A DNA stretch of 26,449 nucleotides from an uncultured Bacilli bacterium (GCA_948552115.1 CAOWNX010000001.1:1-26449); one strand, 5' to 3'; counted from the first letter of the stretch, positions 14,188-22,480 are shown. Notes: a model not told the origin generated them from the sequence alone. Numbers and translations are program-made.

Positions 14188-15417
14188 ATGTTAGTTATGC
14201 TTTATTATATTATATTTTCTATTACCTTTATATATGGAATGTATTTTGCAATTACTGGTCTTTTTGGGTTTAAAAATTATCATAAAAGTATGTTTGGAAA
14301 ACATAAGCCAAAACATAAGTTTGGAATTGTGATTCCAACACGTAATGAAGAGAAGGTAATTGGTGCTTTGATTCAAAGTTTACAAAAACAAAATTATCCA
14401 CATGATTTATATGAAATCTTTGTGGTTCCAAATAATTGTACTGATGATACAGAAGGTGCTGCAAAAGAGGCAGGTGCTACGATTATTCATTGTACCGTAC
14501 CTGTAAAGTATAAAGCAGATGCGTTAAAATTTACATTTCATAAATTACAAAAGAGAAAAGATATTGATGCTTTTGTGGTGTTTGATGCTGATAATTTAGT
14601 TCATCCAGATTTCTTAGCGCGTATGAATGATGCATTGTGTGAAGGAGTACAAGTAGCACAGGGATTCCGTGATGCAAAAAATATGGGAGATAACTGGATT
14701 ACAGGTGGATATACATTGTTCTATTTTATTCAAAATTTCTTTTACAATCGTGCTCGTATGAATTATGCTGGTTCTGCTACGATTAATGGTACGGGATTTA
14801 TGATGCGTAAAGAAGTGGTAAAAGATGGATTTAATACAGTAACCATTACGGAAGATAGTGAGTTTACAGGACAATGTGCCATTCGTGGAATTAATGTTGC
14901 TTTTGTAGAAGAGGCAATTACTTATGATGAACATCCAATTACGTTTAAGGAAAGTTGGAAACAGAGAAAACGTTGGACGAGTGGAACGTTATGTTGTTTA
15001 AGTACTTATTGGAAAAAATTAATTTCAACGTTTGTAAAGACTGGTAATATTGCATGTTTTGATATGTTAATGATGTATATGGCACCACTTATGATGTTAG
15101 TGACTTCCGCATTATCTGTTGTACTTATCTTATTTCATGTAGCAGGAGTGGAACTATTTGATTTCTTCTCTTACTTATATGCTTCTGGTATTGTGTTCTT
15201 TATTATTTTCTATTTCTTAAGTGTTTTAATGAATATTTTTGTTGTAAAATATAATCATAAGAAACCAAAAGATGTTTTGTCAGGAATTTTCTTATTTACG
15301 GTTTTCTTATTATCATGGATACCAATTAATGTTGTTTGTTTATTTAAGAAAACAGATTCTTGGGAACAAATAAAACATGGACAAAGTGATGTCGATTTAG
15401 ATAAATTATTGAATTAA
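14188..15417 (+). CDS. Processive family-2 glycosyltransferase
   Basis: This is a membrane glycosyltransferase of 409 residues resembling synthases of beta-linked polysaccharides (cellulose, poly-N-acetylglucosamine or hyaluronan type). One N-terminal membrane segment (residues about 5-25) is followed by the GT-A domain with GIVIPTRNEE, the nucleotide-sugar and metal motif FDADN (132-136), the acceptor motif TED (221-223) and QRKRW (259-263), the Q-x-x-R-W motif of processive enzymes. Three C-terminal membrane segments would form a channel. No PilZ domain is present, so c-di-GMP control is not indicated. The ribosome-binding site is TAGGTG, overlapping the GntR stop. The product is presumably a surface polymer or glycolipid. 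The sugar cannot be told. Confidence 0.88.
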   Translation: MLVMLYYIIFSITFIYGMYFAITGLFGFKNYHKSMFGKHKPKHKFGIVIPTRNEEKVIGALIQSLQKQNYPHDLYEIFVVPNNCTDDTEGAAKEAGATIIHCTVPVKYKADALKFTFHKLQKRKDIDAFVVFDADNLVHPDFLARMNDALCEGVQVAQGFRDAKNMGDNWITGGYTLFYFIQNFFYNRARMNYAGSATINGTGFMMRKEVVKDGFNTVTITEDSEFTGQCAIRGINVAFVEEAITYDEHPITFKESWKQRKRWTSGTLCCLSTYWKKLISTFVKTGNIACFDMLMMYMAPLMMLVTSALSVVLILFHVAGVELFDFFSYLYASGIVFFIIFYFLSVLMNIFVVKYNHKKPKDVLSGIFLFTVFLLSWIPINVVCLFKKTDSWEQIKHGQSDVDLDKLLN

Positions 15418-15437
15418 TCTTCTTTTGAAGATTTTTT
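15416..15437 (+). terminator. Terminator after the glycosyltransferase gene
   Basis: AATCTTC (15416-15422), TTTT loop, GAAGATT (15427-15433), T run to 15437. It overlaps the stop codon. Confidence 0.75.
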
Positions 15438-15446
15438 CTTTTTTCT

Positions 15447-15462
15447 ATGACATTTTGGTCAT
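15447..15462 (+). promoter_or_regulatory. Shared palindrome ATGAC-N6-GTCAT, response-regulator promoter copy
   Basis: ATGAC, ATTTTG, GTCAT. It ends 20 bases before the TATAAT of the response-regulator promoter and therefore covers the -35 position. Confidence 0.6.
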
Positions 15463-15482
15463 TTTCTTTTTTTCTCTTATGT

Positions 15483-15488
15483 TATAAT
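15483..15488 (+). promoter_or_regulatory. Promoter -10 for the two-component operon
   Basis: TATAAT, 24 bases before the response-regulator start. The -35 position (around 15460) has no consensus hexamer, as at activator-dependent promoters. Confidence 0.55.
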
Positions 15489-15512
15489 AATTTTTAGAAA
15501 TGTGGTGAGTCT

Positions 15513-16193
15513 ATGGTACCTATATTAATTGTAGAGGATGAAGAAGCAATTTTAACTGGTTTGAAATATTGTTTGGAACAAGAAAATTTTCTTTGTTATT
15601 CTGCTACTTGTGGGCGTGATGCTATTGATATTATCTCGAGAAAGGAAATTGATTTGGTATTGCTTGATCTGAATTTGCCAGATATGAATGGTTTTTCTGT
15701 CATGGAAGAAATGAAAAATCAAAAAGATGTTTCTATTATTTTTTTGACTGCCAATTTGGAAGAAGTTTCTATTGTCAAAGGGCTTGATATGGGAGCGGAT
15801 GATTATATTACAAAACCATTTAAAACGAGAGAGTTGATTAGTCGAATGAAAGCAGTTTTAAGAAGAAATCAAAAAAATGCAACCAATTTGATTCATTTGG
15901 GAAATGTTTTGATTGATTTGAATTCTGCAAAGGTTTTAAAAAATGGTCATGATGTGATGTTAACCGCTTTGGAATATAAAATATTACTTACTTTAGCAAT
16001 GAATCCAAATATGGTTTTTACAAGGGAAAAGATTTTGGCGGATATTTGGGATGTTAATGAAGAATATGTCAATGATAATACATTAACGGTCTATATTAAA
16101 CGAATTCGTGAAAAGATTGAAGACGATGTGAATCATCCTAAAATTATTTTAACGGTTCGAGGAGTTGGTTATAAAATAGGAGAAATCTCATGA
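15513..16193 (+). CDS. OmpR/PhoB-family response regulator
   Basis: This 226-residue DNA-binding response regulator has an N-terminal receiver domain: acidic residues E8/D9, the phosphoryl acceptor D52 in VLLDLNLPDMNG, T78 or nearby in FLTAN, and the lysine in DDYITKPF. The C-terminal OmpR-type winged helix (residues about 130-226) contains LTALEYKILLTLAMNPNMVF, TLTVYIKRIREKI and GVGYKIGE. It is controlled by the kinase encoded in the next gene, with which it overlaps by four bases (ATGA). GGTGAG precedes the ATG. It is the natural candidate to bind the ATGAC-N6-GTCAT palindromes at its own, the GntR and the ABC promoters. That link is inference. Confidence 0.95.
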   Translation: MVPILIVEDEEAILTGLKYCLEQENFLCYSATCGRDAIDIISRKEIDLVLLDLNLPDMNGFSVMEEMKNQKDVSIIFLTANLEEVSIVKGLDMGADDYITKPFKTRELISRMKAVLRRNQKNATNLIHLGNVLIDLNSAKVLKNGHDVMLTALEYKILLTLAMNPNMVFTREKILADIWDVNEEYVNDNTLTVYIKRIREKIEDDVNHPKIILTVRGVGYKIGEIS

Positions 16194-17410
16194 AATTTTT
16201 TCAAATGTATAAAAGAGAATTGTTTACTTTTTTTCTTCTATTTTTCCTATCTTTTTTTATCATTTTTTGTTTTAGTCAATTTTTACTGAAACAATATCGT
16301 CGAAATTTTTTTGAAACGCAAGTGAATTTTATCAATGATATGGTTCTTGCATATCCTGAGTTAGAATACGACATTATGAAGATTTATAAGAATCCAAGTC
16401 AAAATTTTTCGATGGATTTGTTAAAAAAATATGGTTATACAGATGATGAACATTTGTCTTACTTGAATTATATTTCTTCTTTGGAAACGATAACAAAACA
16501 AAGTTTTTTTCTAAGTTTTTTGCTTTTATTCTTTTTGATTGGGGGATTTGTAATTTATTTTTATTATCAAAAATATAAAAGAATTCAAGATGTTCATGAT
16601 TATTTGTTTCGAGTTTTGCAAAATGATTATTCGGTTGATTTAAAGGATTATCAAGAAGATAGTATTAGTAGTTTAAAAAGTGATTTGATGAAAGTTACAA
16701 GTAAATTACGTAATATTAGTGAATCGTCTTTGAGAGATAAGAAAAATTTAGAACGAACGCTTTCAGATATTTCTCATCAACTTCGTACTCCTCTGACTAG
16801 TATGTATTTGATTAACGATATTTTGAGTTCTTCGAAATCAAAAAAATCAGAAGTAAAAAAGTTTTTGTCACAACAAAAGGAACAACTAGAGCGAATGGAA
16901 TGGCTTATTGTAACTCTTTTGAAAATGAGTCAGATCGATAGTGGTACGATTGTTTTTCAAAAAACTCCAGAGTGTGTTAAAAAAATTGTTTTACAGGCGT
17001 TACAGCCTTCTTTAATCCCTTTAGAACTTAAAAATATTCAATGGGATGTTGATATTCTTGATGATTTAACTTGTGTTTGTGATTTTCACTGGACGATTGA
17101 AGCTTTGGTCAATATTATAAAAAATGCGATGGAACATACGTTAAGTGGAGGTTGTATTCATATTTGTGCAAATGATAATCCACTTTATGTAGAAATTTTG
17201 ATTCAAGATAATGGTATCGGAATTAAAAAGGAAGATCTTTCACATATTTTTGAACGTTTTTATAAAGGAAATACGAAGTCAGAAAGTATTGGAATTGGAC
17301 TTAATTTGTCGAAAACGATTGTTGAGAAACAAAACGGGACAATTCACGTAGAAAGTAAAGAAGGAGTTGGTACTACTTTTATTATTCATTTTTTTAAGGT
17401 AACTGTATAA
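16190..17410 (+). CDS. Membrane sensor histidine kinase
   Basis: This 406-residue partner of the preceding response regulator has two membrane segments (residues about 12-33 and 105-126) enclosing an extracytoplasmic loop of about 70 residues. The loop is longer than the 25-residue loop of BceS-type intramembrane sensors and shorter than a PAS/Cache domain. The HisKA helix carries the phosphorylated histidine H196 in SDISHQLRTPL. The catalytic domain has an N box (NIIKNAMEH), G1 QDNGIGIK, an F box ERFYKG and G2 GIGLNLSK. The signal is unknown. Given the linked ABC module it may be an envelope compound or antimicrobial peptide. A terminator follows at the stop codon. Confidence 0.93.
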   Translation: MKFFQMYKRELFTFFLLFFLSFFIIFCFSQFLLKQYRRNFFETQVNFINDMVLAYPELEYDIMKIYKNPSQNFSMDLLKKYGYTDDEHLSYLNYISSLETITKQSFFLSFLLLFFLIGGFVIYFYYQKYKRIQDVHDYLFRVLQNDYSVDLKDYQEDSISSLKSDLMKVTSKLRNISESSLRDKKNLERTLSDISHQLRTPLTSMYLINDILSSSKSKKSEVKKFLSQQKEQLERMEWLIVTLLKMSQIDSGTIVFQKTPECVKKIVLQALQPSLIPLELKNIQWDVDILDDLTCVCDFHWTIEALVNIIKNAMEHTLSGGCIHICANDNPLYVEILIQDNGIGIKKEDLSHIFERFYKGNTKSESIGIGLNLSKTIVEKQNGTIHVESKEGVGTTFIIHFFKVTV

Positions 17411-17436
17411 TTCTATGTTTTGTCATAGAATTTTTT
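17409..17436 (+). terminator. Terminator after the kinase gene, containing a GTCAT half-site
   Basis: AATTCTATG (17409-17417), TTTTGT loop, CATAGAATT (17424-17432), T run to 17436. The GTCAT at 17422-17426 lies 22 bases before the next -10 box, matching the right half of the shared palindrome. The left half is absent. Confidence 0.7.
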
Positions 17437-17448
17437 GAAATTTTTATG

Positions 17449-17454
17449 TATAAT
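17449..17454 (+). promoter_or_regulatory. Promoter -10 for the 238-aa anchored protein
   Basis: TATAAT, 20 bases before the ATG at 17475. AAGGGTGA is the ribosome-binding site. No consensus -35 is seen. Confidence 0.5.
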
Positions 17455-17474
17455 AAAAGAATAAGGGTGACTAT

Positions 17475-18191
17475 ATGAAGAAGCTAGAACAGAGTATTTT
17501 GGTGATATTAATTGTTACATGCATTGGAATGTGCTTGGGAAGTATTCTTATTGCTTTTCAAAGAAGTAAAGGAAGCCAGTCAAAGCTGGAAGAAAATCAA
17601 AATCAAATCTTTTTTCGTCCTTCGGAAGAAGATCAGATTAATGAGTTGTTAAAAAATCAAGTTTATCCTGCTCTTATGCATCATCAAAAATTCCCATCTT
17701 CTTTGTTTAATACTTCTTCTAATTTATTAAATACGGAAGAAGATCGATTTTATTTCGTTTTTGAAATGATGCGAACAAGTATGTCTGGTGAAGTTCTTTG
17801 TGACGATATATTAGATAATCAATGTCGTGTGAAGTCTTCGGATTTTCAAAGCCAAGCAATGAAAATTTTTGGACGTCGTATTAATATGAGTTTGATTTTA
17901 AATGATTATATTTATATGTCAGGAGAATATATTTATTCAGATTATATTAAAGATTTTACACCAAGTTTTGTTCTTCGTTTTTCTTCTTTGATAGAAGAAA
18001 ATGGAACTTATGAATTGACACTCGATTTTTATACGAGTATCGAAGGAGGATCTGTGAATTATCGAGATGTTAGTTCTTGGGATATTTCTACTTTAATTTC
18101 TCAAAAATATTTATATGGAAAACTTGTTTTTTCTTACCAAGTTCAAAATAGTGAAAAAATAATTACTGCAGTTTCTTTTACAAGATTGTAG
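17475..18191 (+). CDS. Unknown membrane-anchored extracytoplasmic protein
   Basis: I do not recognise this 238-residue protein. A short basic start (MKKLEQS) precedes one hydrophobic segment (residues about 8-29), after which the rest (residues 30-238) is predicted to lie outside the membrane. The outer part opens with a Gln/Asn-rich helical stretch and contains only two cysteines (VLCDDILDNQC, about 7 residues apart). It ends in alternating beta-type segments (YELTLDFYTSIEGG, YGKLVFSYQV). It lies between the two-component system and the ABC transporter and has its own -10 box, so it could be an accessory sensor or binding partner of that module. That role is inferred from position only. Confidence 0.75.
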   Translation: MKKLEQSILVILIVTCIGMCLGSILIAFQRSKGSQSKLEENQNQIFFRPSEEDQINELLKNQVYPALMHHQKFPSSLFNTSSNLLNTEEDRFYFVFEMMRTSMSGEVLCDDILDNQCRVKSSDFQSQAMKIFGRRINMSLILNDYIYMSGEYIYSDYIKDFTPSFVLRFSSLIEENGTYELTLDFYTSIEGGSVNYRDVSSWDISTLISQKYLYGKLVFSYQVQNSEKIITAVSFTRL

Positions 18192-18204
18192 TTTTTTTTC
18201 TTTT

Positions 18205-18243
18205 ATGACTATTTTGTCACTCTAAAAGTCATTCATAAGTCAT
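18205..18243 (+). promoter_or_regulatory. Shared palindrome plus GTCAT direct repeats, ABC promoter copy
   Basis: ATGAC (18205-18209), six bases, GTCAC (18216-18220), then GTCAT at 18228-18232 and 18239-18243. The right-half copies are 12 and 11 bases apart, about one helical turn. This is the direct-repeat pattern OmpR/PhoB-type regulators bind. Confidence 0.6.
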
Positions 18244-18259
18244 AATAATGTATTACAAT
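18241..18259 (+). promoter_or_regulatory. Candidate -10 boxes of the ABC operon
   Basis: CATAAT at 18241-18246 lies 20 bases after the palindrome, the same distance as in the response-regulator promoter. TACAAT at 18254-18259 is an alternative. Neither has a consensus -35. Confidence 0.4.
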
Positions 18260-18281
18260 GGTTTTAGAAAGGGAGAGTTTT

Positions 18282-18962
18282 ATGGAAATTTTAAAAGTAG
18301 AACATTTGACAAAGACGTATGGAGAAAAAAATACTTTCGTTACAGCTTTGGATGACATTAGTTTTTCAGTTGAAAAAGGGGAATTTGTTGCGATTGTTGG
18401 TGCGAGTGGCTCAGGAAAATCGACATTGTTACATATTTTGGGTGGAGTAGATAAACCAACGAGTGGGCATGTTTATGTTAATAATAATGATGTCTTTTCC
18501 TTTAATGAAACAAATTTGGCAATATTTCGAAGAAGACAAGTAGGATTAATTTATCAATTTTATAATTTGATTCCAATTTTGGATGTGAAAGAGAATATGG
18601 AGTTACCGATTTTATTAGATAATAAGAAGAGTGATGAGGCATATTTGAATGAACTTATTGAAACGTTGGGACTGAAAGATCGTGTTCATCATTTGCCAAA
18701 TGAATTATCTGGAGGGCAACAGCAAAGAGTTTCTATTGGGAGAGCTTTGATGAATCATCCCGCTTTGCTTTTAGCAGATGAGCCAACTGGAAATTTGGAT
18801 AGTAAGTCAAGTAAAGAAATTATGGAGCTTTTGGAAATTAGTAATCGAAAATATCATCAAACAATTATTATGATTACTCATGATCAAAATTTAGCGATGC
18901 ATGCAAATCGTATTATTACCATCGATGATGGAAAAATTATAAAGGATGAAAAGGTGAAGTAA
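18282..18962 (+). CDS. ABC transporter ATP-binding protein (LolD/MacB type)
   Basis: This 226-residue ATPase powers the FtsX-type permease encoded directly after it. Walker A is GASGSGKST near residues 39-47, the Q-loop region has YQFYNLIPILDV, the signature is LSGGQQQRVSIGRAL, Walker B is LLADEPTGNLD, and the switch histidine lies in MITHDQ. This is the MacB/LolD/BceA branch, whose members often act as mechanotransmission pumps for antimicrobial peptides or as envelope-stress machines. I start at ATG 18282, where AAGGGAGAG lies at normal spacing. The in-frame start eight codons earlier has no ribosome-binding site. The stop is followed after one base by the permease ATG. The upstream GTCAT sites suggest control by the linked two-component system. 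Confidence 0.95.
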   Translation: MEILKVEHLTKTYGEKNTFVTALDDISFSVEKGEFVAIVGASGSGKSTLLHILGGVDKPTSGHVYVNNNDVFSFNETNLAIFRRRQVGLIYQFYNLIPILDVKENMELPILLDNKKSDEAYLNELIETLGLKDRVHHLPNELSGGQQQRVSIGRALMNHPALLLADEPTGNLDSKSSKEIMELLEISNRKYHQTIIMITHDQNLAMHANRIITIDDGKIIKDEKVK

Positions 18963-18963
18963 A

Positions 18964-21489
18964 ATGAAAATTTTAAATCGCCTGACAATCAAGCACTTGA
19001 AAATGAATCCAAAGCGGACGATTGTAACCATCATAGGAATTGTGTTATCGATGGCATTAATGCTTGGTTGTGGACTTTTAGCTTCTAGTTTTATTGAGTC
19101 GATGAAGCAAGAAGCAATTATGCTTCATGGAGAATATCATGCAGCATTTAAGTCTTTATCAAAAAAGGAAGCTCAAGAGATAGAAAATAATATTCATATT
19201 AATAATTCTTATTTTAGTTCTCTTATGGGATTTGGTGAATTTCTAGATAGTCAAAATTATGCAAAACCTTATTATGCAATGTATTCTGCATCGAAAGAAC
19301 TGTTAGAAACCTTTCAATTAAAAGAGGGAAGACTACCTGAAAATGAACATGAAATTTTGGTTTCGAATCATGTTACTACGAATGGAATGAAAACTGTTTC
19401 AATTGGAGAAGAGTTGGTTATCAATGTAGGAAAGCGTTATGTGGATGGAGAAATTACTTATCTAAATGATTCTTATGAAGAGGGACTCAATGATCATTTG
19501 GAACAATTTGAGGAACAGCGGTTTACTGTTGTTGGTATTATTTCTAGACCTTATACTGAAAGTTATACAGCTGCTGGATATTCTTTGTTTACTTTGGGAA
19601 GCAATTATTTGGATGAAGGAAATAATGTTTTTGTAGAGTATAAAAAGCCACAAGAGACATTTGAAATTAGTGATGAAATTATCAACCAATTAAATTTGAA
19701 CAATAAATCTGTCGCTTATAATAGTTCTTTGTTATATTTTTATGGAACGACACGTTATGGAAATATCAATGAGTCCATTATGAAAGTCCTTTGTTTTGCT
19801 CTTTGTTTATTATCGGTTGGATGTGTTATTGTTATATATAATTCTTTTGCCATTTCGACGATGGAGCGAAAAAAACAATTTGGACTTTATGCTAGTATTG
19901 GAGCTACGAGAAAACAAATTTTGCAAACGGTGTTCTTTGAAGCATTTTTGGTAGGAAGTATTGGTATCGTTTTAGGAATTGCCAGTTCATTTCTCGGAAT
20001 ATATGTGGTCTTAGAGATTTTAAATTATTTACTTAAAGATTTTTGGGCATATGAATTTCATTTGATTATTAATTGGATTTATATTATTGTGCCAATTTTA
20101 TTTATGGTATTCGTTGTTTTCTTCTCGGCATTTTTACCAGCAAGGCGTGCAAGTCGTGTAGCACCAATTATTTCGATTCGGGAAAATGATGAGATTAAAA
20201 TGCCAAAAAGAAAATTAAAGACTCCGAAATTTGTTACGAAACTATTTGGGATTGAAGGAGAACTTGCTCTTAAAAATATGAAACGAAATAAAAGAAAGTA
20301 TCGAATTACGGTTTTGTCTTTATTTGTAAGTATTGTTTTGTTTATTTCATTTAGTACGTATTTGAATTATGGAGTTTCAACAATGGATTCTGTAGATAGA
20401 TATGATTTTGATATTTCTATGGAAACTTATAATTTGGAAGGATTACAAACTTTAAAGGAAATACGTCATGATAATCGCGTTGATACTTCATATCTGTTTC
20501 GTTTGGAAAGCTATTCGTCTTATATTCCAATGGATTCTTATGTTTCTTGGTATCGCAATTATTTGAGAAATTATGAACTGGAGAGTTCTAATATGAATCT
20601 CTTTATTTTAGAGGATGAAGATTTTGATCAATTTCGCAAAACACAAGCGGCTAATTTTGATGATATTTTATTGTTAAATCAGGGTCAAGTCATCGATTAT
20701 CAAAATGGAAATCGAGAAACGTATCAAGGAAAATTGTTTCAACAAGATATTTCTCACTTAAATCTTTGTTATTGGGATGACGCAAAGGATGATGAGGTTT
20801 GTAATATCCCTTTATCAAATATTAAAATGATTACTGAAGTTCCTCCAACATTCCAATATTTGCTTTATAATTCTTCTCATGCTGTTTTTCTAAGTGCTTC
20901 AAAATATCAAGAATTGTTTTCTGATGTTTCTACTTCCTTTAATACAGTTTATAATTTGAATATTCAAGCAAAAGAATATGAATCTCTTTATAACGAGATT
21001 GAAAAAAAGTATGGAAATTTTCAAAATATGAATATGTCTTCTCCAAAGATGGAACAGAAGGAAAGTAAAAATTTAGTATTGGCAGTTAAAATATTACTTT
21101 ATGGATTCATTTCTTTGGTTACTTTAATTGGAGTAACAAGTGTATTTAATACGATTCATACGAGTATTAATTTACGAAGAAAAGAATTTGCAATGCTTCG
21201 CAGTATGGGGCTTACACCAAAGGGATTTAATAAAATGATTTTATTTGAAAGTTTGTTTTTTGGTTTAAAATCTTTAATTTATGGAATTCCTGTATCTTTC
21301 TTGTGTGTTCTTTATATTCATGATTCGATGAGTGGTTTTTCAACTCGAGATCATATGTTAATTCCTTGGGGTGCTATTTGTTTTGTGGTGATTGGAGTAT
21401 TTTTAATCGTACTTCTAGCTATGCGATATTCGGTTCATAAAATAAAAAAAGAAAATATTTTAAATGCAATTCGTGATGAAAATATTTAG
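18964..21489 (+). CDS. ABC transporter permease with two FtsX domains
   Basis: The 841-residue membrane partner of the preceding ATPase is built as a tandem duplication. The first half has a membrane segment at about 18-41, an outer domain at 45-265, and three membrane segments at about 275-390 with the FtsX signature (ERKKQFGLYASIGATRKQI). The second half repeats this with a segment at about 444-465, an outer domain at about 470-700, and three segments at about 703-830 (LRRKEFAMLRSMGLTPKGF). This eight-pass layout with two large outer domains differs from BceB, which has ten segments and one large loop. Such permeases act in lipoprotein handling, peptide export or envelope stress. The substrate is unknown. 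A strong terminator ends the operon. Confidence 0.93.
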   Translation: MKILNRLTIKHLKMNPKRTIVTIIGIVLSMALMLGCGLLASSFIESMKQEAIMLHGEYHAAFKSLSKKEAQEIENNIHINNSYFSSLMGFGEFLDSQNYAKPYYAMYSASKELLETFQLKEGRLPENEHEILVSNHVTTNGMKTVSIGEELVINVGKRYVDGEITYLNDSYEEGLNDHLEQFEEQRFTVVGIISRPYTESYTAAGYSLFTLGSNYLDEGNNVFVEYKKPQETFEISDEIINQLNLNNKSVAYNSSLLYFYGTTRYGNINESIMKVLCFALCLLSVGCVIVIYNSFAISTMERKKQFGLYASIGATRKQILQTVFFEAFLVGSIGIVLGIASSFLGIYVVLEILNYLLKDFWAYEFHLIINWIYIIVPILFMVFVVFFSAFLPARRASRVAPIISIRENDEIKMPKRKLKTPKFVTKLFGIEGELALKNMKRNKRKYRITVLSLFVSIVLFISFSTYLNYGVSTMDSVDRYDFDISMETYNLEGLQTLKEIRHDNRVDTSYLFRLESYSSYIPMDSYVSWYRNYLRNYELESSNMNLFILEDEDFDQFRKTQAANFDDILLLNQGQVIDYQNGNRETYQGKLFQQDISHLNLCYWDDAKDDEVCNIPLSNIKMITEVPPTFQYLLYNSSHAVFLSASKYQELFSDVSTSFNTVYNLNIQAKEYESLYNEIEKKYGNFQNMNMSSPKMEQKESKNLVLAVKILLYGFISLVTLIGVTSVFNTIHTSINLRRKEFAMLRSMGLTPKGFNKMILFESLFFGLKSLIYGIPVSFLCVLYIHDSMSGFSTRDHMLIPWGAICFVVIGVFLIVLLAMRYSVHKIKKENILNAIRDENI

Positions 21490-21492
21490 ATT

Positions 21493-21523
21493 AGAGCTCT
21501 TTTTTGAAAAGAGTTCTTTTTTT
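21493..21523 (+). terminator. Strong terminator after the ABC permease gene
   Basis: An eleven-base-pair stem, 21493-21503 with 21507-21517, has one wobble pair, a TTG loop and seven following Ts. Confidence 0.85.
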
Positions 21524-21584
21524 GATTAGTTTTGTCGAATTCCTTGCTTCACCAAAAATAATCTTTACAATAACTAACGCATGA

Positions 21585-22421
21585 AAGAAGGAAATAGGTG
21601 ACTCTTCGAAAGAAAAATTATATTTGAAAGATACGGTAGCTTTGAAAATACTAAATGCCAAAGAATGTAGAGATTATGTCGTCAAGATTATCTCTCTATC
21701 GTTAAATTTGGACGAAGAAATGGTACGAAAAAATTTGAAATTAATCCATCCAAATATAGCAAATTCAAATAAGTATAAAAATTAAGTAACAGATGTGTTA
21801 CTGGAAAATGATGAAATGATTATTGATATTGAAGTGAATTATAATCAATATGAAAGTGGAAAGATTAAAAACACACTATATCTTGGAAATTTACAAGAAA
21901 GGCAAATTAAGTCTAGAGATAAGTATCAACAGATTAAATGTGTCAAACAGATTAATTTGAATAATTTTGATTATTATAAAAAGGGGAATTTTTTGTATCA
22001 CAGTTATATGATGGAAGAAAATAGTCATAAAAAACGGAATGATTTGTTAGAAATTGTGGATATTAATCTTGAATATTTAAGTGATATTTCATACAATGAG
22101 ATAAAGAAGTTGGATGAAAAAGACTTAAGATGGTTATTATATATCTTTGTCTGTAAAGATAAAGATTTGAAAGAACAGTTATATCAAGAGAAAAGAGTTA
22201 TGGGTATTGTGAGTAAGAAACTAGAAGAAGTGACACAATATTTGGATGAGTTGTTGTTTTATGATCCAGATCAGTTAAGAGAAGAAGGAATGAAAAATCA
22301 TTATCGAAAAGAAGAAAAAATTGAAATCGCTAAGAAGATGTTAGAAGATGGAATATCTCCTGAATTTGTTCAAAAATATACTTTATTAACAAAGAAAAAA
22401 ATTCAAGAATTACAGTCTTAA
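21585..22421 (+). pseudogene. Rpn/PD-(D/E)XK nuclease-family transposase relic with in-frame stop
   Basis: The two parts are in the same frame. Bases 21585-21782 encode LYLKDTVALKILNAKECRDY and further typical N-terminal residues of this Rpn/YhgA-like family. A TAA at 21783-21785 interrupts, and the frame continues to 22421 with VTDVLLENDEMIIDIEVNY, which holds the presumed D...ExN nuclease core. It then runs IKNTLYLGNLQERQIKS and a helical C-terminus with REEGMKNHYRKEEKIEIAKKML. A CAA-to-TAA change would explain the stop. The start is also damaged: ATG 21581 is one base out of frame, an extra A in ATGAAAGAAG would account for it, and no good ribosome-binding site is seen. The downstream part could be translated from GTG 21795 without its N-terminus. 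Family members are recombination-promoting nucleases, common and often decayed in gut Bacillota. Confidence 0.8.
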
Positions 22422-22451
22422 AATGTCAATTCTACGTAAATAGCAGACAAG

Positions 22452-22480
22452 GAATAGTAAAATCTATTTTCTTTTTTTTT
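22452..22480 (+). terminator. Weak terminator-like hairpin after the Rpn relic
   Basis: GAATAG (22452-22457) pairs with CTATTT (22464-22469), with one wobble, before a long T run. The stem is short. Confidence 0.35.

Noticed and set aside
14191..14934. Several minus-strand open frames
   Set aside because: They are antisense to the glycosyltransferase, which has all its motifs. No independent support.
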